A DNA stretch of 64,000 nt from Burkholderia arboris (lineage in GTDB: Bacteria; Pseudomonadota; Gammaproteobacteria; Burkholderiales; Burkholderiaceae), in contig NZ_CABVPX010000001.1 of assembly GCF_902499125.1 (NCBI RefSeq), positions 493,997-557,996 on the forward strand, read 5' to 3'. Every line of letters starts with the position of its first letter. The first letter of the stretch is position 1. The notes under the pieces are model-generated. The model was not told the DNA's origin. It saw nothing but the letters and a program-made list of their open reading frames with translations, and did not search any database. Made by a program: the position numbers and the translations under genes. Positions 43,509 to 52,500 of the stretch are shown piece by piece.

Positions 43509-46500
43509 ATGCTGTCGATCGACGGATTGGGACTGGGCGTCAACTGGCAGCGCTTCCTGTCGGAAACGCTGAATCCCGTCGTCGCACCCCCGCCGCCGCC
43601 GCCGCCGAAGCAGGACGATCCGGCGGCCGGCCCGGCCAAGCCCGTCACCGCCCCGCCGATTCCCGTCAACGCATCGCTGTCCACCGATCCGTCGAAGCCG
43701 ACCAACGCGGAGATCGCCGCCGCTACGTCGCTGATGCAACGCATGGCCGCGCAATACACGGCGCCGCCGCCCGACATCACCGTCGAGAACGAGACGACGC
43801 AAGCAGTGCAGCAGGCAATCCAGGACGCGCAGACGAAATACGACGACGCATCGACAGCGCTGCAGGGCGCGCAGAACGTGCTGCACGTGGTCAACCGCGA
43901 TCCCGAATCGACGCCCGATGCCCGCAAGGCCGCGCAGGCCGACTATGCGAAAGCGCGTACGGCGGCCGACACCGCGCAGCGCGACCTGAACGTGACGACC
44001 GACGCCGGCTACACGATCCTGTACCGCGAACAGGCCGACGCGGACAAGCCGTCAGGCATCCAGATCGACGACGACGGCAACGTGACGAACCCGGGCGACG
44101 CGCAGAACGCGGCCAACGACAAGCTCAAGGCGCTGCAGGCCACGTTTCCCGACCACGCGAACGACCCGAAGTGGGTGCCGAAACCGGGTGACTGCAAGAC
44201 CCCGGAGCAATCGAAGCGCTACGACGAATGGAGAAGCGCCGACGCGCACGCGGCCGCCGGTACCGCGAAATACTTTTCGGATCTGTCGAACGCGTACCTC
44301 GCCCGTACGCAACTCCAGTCCTACCTCGTCAATCCCGACTACAAGGCGGCACTCGACTCAGGCATTAGCCGGCTGAACACCGCGCTGGCGGAGCAGCTAC
44401 TCCAGGTGAACCTGCCGGAAGCACCCGAATCGCCGGACGCCGCGCAAAAGGCCGTCACGGCCGCGGCGAAATCGGCGAACACCACGAACGCGGCGCTCGC
44501 CGCGGCCAACGATGCCATCGCGCTCGCGCAAGCGCAGCAGAAATTCGACGTGGTCGCCGGCAGGCAGGGGACGGTGATCGTCGCGCCGAATTCGGTGCCG
44601 GACGCCAGCGCTGCGCTCAAGCGCGCGCAGACGGCGGCAAGCACGAGCGGCGGCTATCTGCAGATGCTGGCCGCGCAGCAGCAGGTCGACACCGCGCAGG
44701 ACAACTGCACGGCCGCTCAGCAGGCGGCCGACACGTGGCACAAGGACAACCCGCGGCCGCCGCACTCACCGCCCTTCGACGCGAAGGTCGATCTCGATCT
44801 CGGCGATGCGTACGCGAAGCTCTACCAGGCGAAGCAGCAGGCAAGCATCGCGCACGACGGCTTCGTCGCCGCGTACGGTGCGACGCTCGCGCAACAGTAC
44901 GACGATCAGGCGTCGAAGATCAGCGCGCAGGTGAAGGCGCAGCAGCCGTTGCTGAAGCCGTTTTTCCAGCAACCGCCGCAGTTGACGCCGGCCGCCGCAC
45001 AGCCGGCCCCCTCATCGTCGCTGCCGACGGCCGCCGGCGCCGCGCCGCGCACGAGCCCGTTGCTGCCCACGGCCTTCCCCGCCCCTGCGCCGACCGGCAC
45101 GAATGCCACGCCGGCGCCGACGATCCTGCCGCTGACCGACCCGTCGCGGTCGCCGATGCCGCTGCCGGCTGCGCCGAGCGGCCCCACGCAGCTCGACGCC
45201 ACGCGCCTGCAGGTGGTCGCCGGTGCGCTGCGGACGGCCGGCAACCGGCTGGCGGACGACGTCAATTCGCGTGCGGCCGACGTCGCACTGAAGAACGCGC
45301 AGGATGGCGTCGATCAGGCAAAGAGCGCGCTCGCCGCCAAACAGAAGCAGTACGACGAATGGGCCGCCGCCAACCCGGCGCCGGTGCGGCTGCGCACGTT
45401 GCCGGACGGCGACGTGATGCCGGCGCCCTCGTATCGCCCGAACCTGTACCAATCCGATCTGAACGACGCGCAGGCCGCCGTCACGAAGGTGGAGAACGCC
45501 GTTCCGCAACTGAAGCTGCTGCGCGACACGTCGCGCCAGCAGGTGCTGCTCGATCAGTTCGACGCGGGCCTCGACGAGCGGCTGCGCTATGTCGACGAAA
45601 AGTCCGGCGCGGCGGACGACTACAAGAAGGCGATGCACGACTTCTACGAAGCGCACCGCACCGAGATGTCGAACTCGATGCTCGACGCGGCAAGCCTGAG
45701 CACGCGGAACGGCGCCACGATCGCGTTCGGCTCGCTCAGCGACAACCAGCAGCGCAACCTGATCGGCGTCGCGCTCGGGCAGCAGCCGGACGTGCCGGCC
45801 GATGAATCGTCGCAATCCGTATCGGCCGCCGACGATTCGACTGCGCGCTTCGTCGACAAGGACAAGCTGTCCGCGATCAACACCGTGCGCGACAAGCTGC
45901 TGTCGGTCGGCGGCGGCAAGGACACGCAGGTCAGCGTGCTGCCGATGGTGTATGCCGCAAAGGAAACCGGGACGACGACGAGCGCGCTGTTCAAGGTAAC
46001 GGACAAGGACGGCAAAACGCACTACATCGACGAATCGGCCGGCAACTACGACAGCATCAACGACTATCTCGACAGCAACCAGCTGTCGGCGGACGGCACC
46101 GTCGACATCCTGACCGGCCACAACGAAGACGGTTCGCAGCAGGTCGTGTCGAAAGCCGCGCACAACAACAGCGACTTCGACAACGTCCTGAATTTTCTCA
46201 CGGGCACGGACGTCAACATCGGGATGCTGCTCGGCGGGATGGCGCTCGAGGTGATCGGCACGGCGCTCGACAGCACGGTGATCGGCGCGACGATAGGCGT
46301 GCCGCTGAACCTCATCGGCGCAGGGATGACCTACACGGCGATCGGTTCCGCGATGACGAAGGCGGGCCTCGATCTCGCGAACCGCATCGACCACGACCAG
46401 AGCATCAGTCCGCTCGACGCCGGCGCCCGCGCCGACTACATCAACCTCGTGCCGATGGCTGCCGGCGGCGCTGCGAAACTCGCCGGCACGAAGCTGTTCG

Positions 46501-49500
46501 AGCGCGCGGTCACGACGAAGGTCGCGTCCGTCATCGCCAAGGGTGCGGAACGTACGGCGTTCGTGACCGGTGTCGCCGGCGCCGGCGAGGCGTTCGTCGA
46601 ATCCGGGGTCGACCTGTTGCAAGGCAATACGAAGGCGGCCGGCGAAGCGTTCGAGTCCGGCGTCATCAATACCGCGCTGATGGGCGCGGGCGTCGCGAAG
46701 CAACGCGCGGTCACCGGCATCCGGACCCGCACCGGACGGCCGATTGCCGCGCACACGACGGATGGCAAAGTCGTCAAGGTCGATGATCAGACGATCGGGC
46801 AAATCCTGAACAAGGACGGCGCGGCATCGCTGTCGGCCGGGCGCACGCGTGCGACGCTCGACGGCGAGGCCGTGAAGGTCGCGCCCAACGGCGTACTGAT
46901 GGTCGGCGACAAGGTGCTGACCTACGAAGACCAGCCGATCCGCGTGCTCGACAAGACGTCGGCCAGGCAGATGCCGCCCGGCAAATCGGTGGTACTCGGC
47001 CAGGACGGCACGCTGTCCGTCGTGTCGGCTTCACCGAAGGCCTGGACCCACGGCACGCGGGTCGACGGCGTGACGGACACCGGCGAGCGCATGACGTTCG
47101 GCCCGGACGGCGCCATCGGCACGACGTCGAACATCGTCGCGAAGTCGCGGCTCGACAGGCTGGACGAGGTCATCGACCAGGGCAAGGACCTGCACCACCA
47201 GTTGCGTGACGCCGCAGCGAGGGAGGCGCGCCGTGTCCAGCAGGCCGCCGCCGAAGGCGAAAGCGCGAATGCGGCACGCGATGCCCGCGGTACGCAGCGC
47301 ACGAGCGAGGCGCGCGCGCAGGCCGGCCGGCAGCACGACGACCTCGACGCGGACCGCACGACGGCCGCCCGCAGCGCCGCTGCGCGCGCCGCCGATAGCG
47401 ACGAACCAGCCGGCGCCGGCACGCGCGCGAAGCCGGACGGCACGCCGCCGCGCGTCAATGTGCGGGTGGTCGACCTGACGGACGAGGCGCCCGCCACGCG
47501 GCCGGCGACGTCCGACCCGGCCGGCATCTCGGTGCCGCGCGGGCCGAGCGTCGAGCCGATGCAGGTCGGCGAGCGCACGGTCTATCTCGTGCGTAACGGT
47601 GCGCCACACGATCCGGGCGCGCGTGCGCCGCGTCCGCAGAATCTCGACGAGCCCGTGATCGTCGTCGCCGGAGAGCACGACGCGGCACTCGCGCCCGAGC
47701 TGGCGAACCGCTGGCAGAAACCCGTCTATGCGGCAGCGCCCGACGCATTCGGCGCCGACGGGCAGTTGCGCGCCGGCGCGCGGGTGCTGCGCTTCGATCC
47801 GGAGCCGGAAACGGCGGCGATGGCAGGCCGCCCTTCCGCAACCGCCGTGGCCGACGCAGCATCGCCGGCATCGACGCACCCCGCTGCACCCGACGAAACG
47901 GTGATCGTGCTCGCCGGCAAGCGCGGCCCGAACGAGCCGGCGATGCCGCGCGCGGTCGCGACGCCCGAACCCGTCACCGCGCACGACGGCCTCTTCAGCG
48001 CGCCGAGCCGCGTGCTCGTGGTGGTCAAACCGGACCACCCCGCCATTGCCGAAGCAGCGGCCGAACCCGCAGCGGCGCGCGCTACGGCCGCCACCTCTCC
48101 GGGCGACAAGACACCCGCCGAAGCCGCCGGCGGCAAGACCTCCCGCACGCATGCCGATGACGAACGCCCGCCCGTGCCGACCGACGATCCGGAGCGCGCG
48201 GCGCCCGCGGAAACGCCCGGCACCGCGACGCCCGATTACGCCACCCCGCATCCCGGCTGGATCACGCGGATGCAGATGCGTCTGGGCGGCGCACCGCTGC
48301 CGGAAGCCGTACAAGCGCTCGCCATGCAGTCGGGCACGCTCGCGACGCAATTGCGCATGCTTCAGGACGCCGGCTGGCGCGTGACGATCGGCAAACGCGG
48401 CCGCGGCAGCCACGTCGATACGCGCAAGCGCCGCGTGACGATCGACGGCGGCCTCCGCGATGCCGGCAGCATCACGTACGTGCTCGCGCGCGAATCGCGC
48501 AAGGCCGTCGAAGCGCTGGCCGGCGTGCTGGACCACGACTACGGGCCGCGCGGCGGCTTCACGCGCAAGGCGCTCGAGGCCGAGGCGCGCGCGCAGATCA
48601 GCGCGTTCGAGGCCCGCTACGAAATCAAGCTGACAAGCGGTACCGACATTGCCGCGCACCTCGTTCACCCGGACGCAATCGCGCGCGAAGGCGCGAACTG
48701 GCGTGGACGGTCGCACGACTACGCCGGCACGGTCGACCGGCTGGCGAGCACGCTGGGCGGCGTGCATACGTCGGGCGCGGACGGCCCGACCTATCGCGAG
48801 TTCTACAACGACGCCTGGTCGCGCCAGAAGGGGCGCGGCGGCATGCCGCGCCGGATGCCCGCGCCGCGGATGGACGAAACCGGTGCCGCGCCGCGCGGCG
48901 TCGCCCGCTTCGATGCGCGCATCGCCTGGAGTCGCGCACATGCCGAGATCGCGTCGCCGTACCGCGCGGGCGAGCGCCCCGATGCCGCCGAGCTTGCCGC
49001 CGCGCGCACGCGTCATTTCACGATCGACCCCGGGCGCCGCGTGGTCGTGCTGCACGCCGACACGCGCGCGGACGGCACCTTGCTCGTCGACGGCAAGCCG
49101 GTGAGCGCGCACGAATACCTGCTCGAGATGGCACCGCCGTTCGTGGTGCAGGAAGGCTATGCGATCGTGCTCGCCGCGCAGCACGACGGCGCCGCGCATG
49201 CGGCGCGGCTCGCGAACCTGTGGCAGCGGCCCGTGTATGCCGCGCCCGCGGAAGCGGTCGGCGCGCACGGCGCGCTTCTCGATACCGGCACATTTCACCG
49301 TCTCGATCCCGCGCCCGCCACGCCGCACGATCTCGGCCCGCTGAACGCCGACCCGCTGGGCGTCTATGCGCACGGCGACCGCAACGCGCGTGTCGACGTC
49401 GCACACGAAGCCGGCGAACTGCTCGGCGCCGGCGGCGAAAAGACCGTATTCGCGCTCGGCGACGACGCCGCGCTCGGCATCTACGATCGCCACGTCAACC

Positions 49501-52500
49501 CGGAATCCGGTCACGTGCGCGCGGCTGTCGACGAACGGCTCGCGCTCGACGATCTGCGTTCGTACGGATTGCAGACGGTCACGATGAGCGGCCCGTTCTC
49601 GGTGCTCGGCCGTGTCGGCGTGCTCTACCGCCCGCTCGGCGTCCTGCATACGCACACGATGGTCGCGACCGGCACGCTGCCGCGCGTCGTCACGCGGGCC
49701 GCACTGGAACACATCCGGAAGATTCGCGCGGTCGTCGAACGCGAAGGCCTGGCGTTCGACCTGCAGGGCATCTTCACGCGCACGGGCGACTTCCTGCTGA
49801 GCGATCCCGGCCCGGTCACGCGCGACCCGATCGACTACCTCCGCACGCTCGAGAAGCTCACCGAACTCGAACAGCTGCTCACGCACGGCCTCGAACAGGG
49901 CGACATCGCCATCGCGCGCCCGGTCATCGCCGACACGCTGCCGCCCGACGCGTTCGTTCAGAAGCCGTCCGTCATCACGCAGATCCGGATGCGGTTCGGC
50001 GGCGCGCCGCTGTCGAAGGAAGCGCTCGCGCTGGTCGACCGCTCGACGCTGCTGAGCGGGCAGCTGGCACAGGCGCAGGCCGCCGGCTGGAAAGTTGTGG
50101 TCGGCCGGCCCGGGCGCGGCAGCCGGATCGACACGGACAAACAGCGCATCGTGCTCGACGGCCGGATGCGTCACACCGGTACGCTCGTGTACGCGCTCGC
50201 GCACGAAGCGCAGCATGCGGTCGACGCGATCGCCGGACGCCTGCTGCTCGACGGCGCGCCCGTCGACACGCTGGTCGACCGCGCGCTGATGGCCGAAGCG
50301 CGTGCGCAGGCGAACGCGTTCGCGGTGCGCCGCGAGCTCATCGACGACCTGGGCATCGACATCTCGAAAGATGTCCTCCTGCCCGACGGGATCGCGCGCG
50401 AAGCAGAACGCGTGATGCCCGGCGACGAAGCCGGCCTGCGCCGGCTCGCGGATGCGTTCGGCGACGCCGAACCGTCGGTGCCCGGCTACCCGACCTATCG
50501 CGACTACTACGCGAGCCAGATCGCGCGCATGCAGGCCGGCGGCGTACCGCGCGAAATGGCCGCGCCGGCCTCCCCGGCGCATCGGCCGGCGCGCGGGCTC
50601 GCCGCCCGCAAGGCCGCCAGGCTCGAACAGCGCGCGCTCGATCTGCTCGCATCGCACGGCAAGCGCGACCTGCTGCGCGTCGACGGCGACCAGCTCGACA
50701 GCATCGACGCGATGAAGGCAGCGTTCGGCACCGACGCGCATGTGCTGATCGCGCTGCGCACCGACCGCCCCGCCGACCGGCGCGACGCGATCCACCCGCA
50801 GCCCGAATTCATCGCAAGCTTCCGGACCAACGCACAGGGCAAGTTCGTCGACAAGAAAGAGGTATCCGACGATATCGATCAGAACCTGTTGCAGGACGCA
50901 TATCTTGCATTGAAGGACAAAGGCGCCGCGAACCGCGGGGATTACGACTACTATGTGTCGCCCGTCGCGCTCGCCGAGTTGCGCAAGTTCGGCGGCGCCG
51001 CGCGCATCGACGCGTATTTCGGCGAACCCCGCGCGTGGGATGTCGAGCCGTCGGACACGGGCGTCGACGCGGAGGTCGTCGCAAACGTGAACGCGCTCGA
51101 CAGCGCGCCGCGCTTCCTGCGGCCGAAACCGGCGGCGCGACACGATCCCGGCGCGGGGACGACGGTCTATGCGGTCGAACGCAAGACCGGCACGGTCCTC
51201 GGCTACGCGACGCGCGATGGCGCCGGGAAATGGACCTACGTCGAAAAGACGTCGCTCGGCGATGCCACGATCGAATCGCGCGACCTCGCGGTTGCGTTCC
51301 GGCGTCGCTTCCGCCCGTTGCCCGGCGGGCGCCGCGGCGTGCGGTTCGTCGTCGCGAAGGTCCCGCACGACGTCGTCGAAAGCTACGGCGGCTTCGCGCC
51401 GGCCAAGATGCGTCGCCCGATCAGCAAGCCGAAGACGCCGCTGTCGAAGCCGGACACGTACGTGCAGCGCGTGCTCGGGAACACGCATCCGTCGCTGCGG
51501 CGCCAGAACCGCGCGGCGGCCGGCGCGGGCGTGCCCGACATCCTCCCGACGACGGCGGACGGCGCGCTCGACTTCAACGCGCACCACGCGGACGAGCTGA
51601 AACGCGCGCTCGAGATGGGCAAGATTCCCGACGGGCACTACGTGTACGTGTACGACCACGAAGGCACCGTCACCGACGTGCTGACCGGGTCGCTGACCGG
51701 CCTCATCGCGGTGGAGAACGGCACGGTGCGCTGGTACGACGACGTCGGCCAGTTCCGCGATCCGGACAACCCCGGCCTGCCGCTGGAGCGGTCGACGATC
51801 GGCCGCGGGCCGTATGGCGGCAATCAGCATTTCCTGCTTTCCCGGCTCGCCCCCGACGTGTTCGAGCCGCGCGCCGCCGCGATCAAGGCGGCCGCTCTGC
51901 ACGCCGCGCAGCCGGCAGCGGTGACGGCGCCGCCGCCACCCGCTGCGCGCCAAAGCGGCAACGGCACGCAAGCGGGCAAAGGCGGCAAGGCCGGCCGAAA
52001 AGGTCGCAAAGGCAAGCACGCCGCGCGCGGCGGCCAGCGAACGCAGCCGGCCGCGGCAGCAGCGGCCAAGCCACCCGCCGCGCCTGCCGCGCCGCCCCCG
52101 AAACCGATCACGCTCAAGCCGTTCCAGCCCGCGTACGTATCGGGCTCGATCGTCGAATCGGTCACGCGCTACGGCAACGCGAAGATCGCCGATTTCGCGT
52201 CGACACTCGAGCGCCTCACCGAATGGGGCAAGCGCGACGTCGGGCGTAAAGAAGGCAACGGCCTCACGTTCACCGACCCGCCGAAGGCCATCCTCGCCGA
52301 TGCCGTGCTGGCGAAGAAGATCTTCGGAACGCTGCACATGTGGCGTGAAGCATCGAGCCTGCACCCGCACGGCGCGTTCACCCGGGCCCCCGCCCAGCGC
52401 AATCTGGTCATGCGGGGCGCGCAGTGGATCGGCGCGGCGCGCAGCGCGGACAGAAAGCTGATCAGGCGATACGTGAAACTGGCCAGTCTGACCGATCTCG

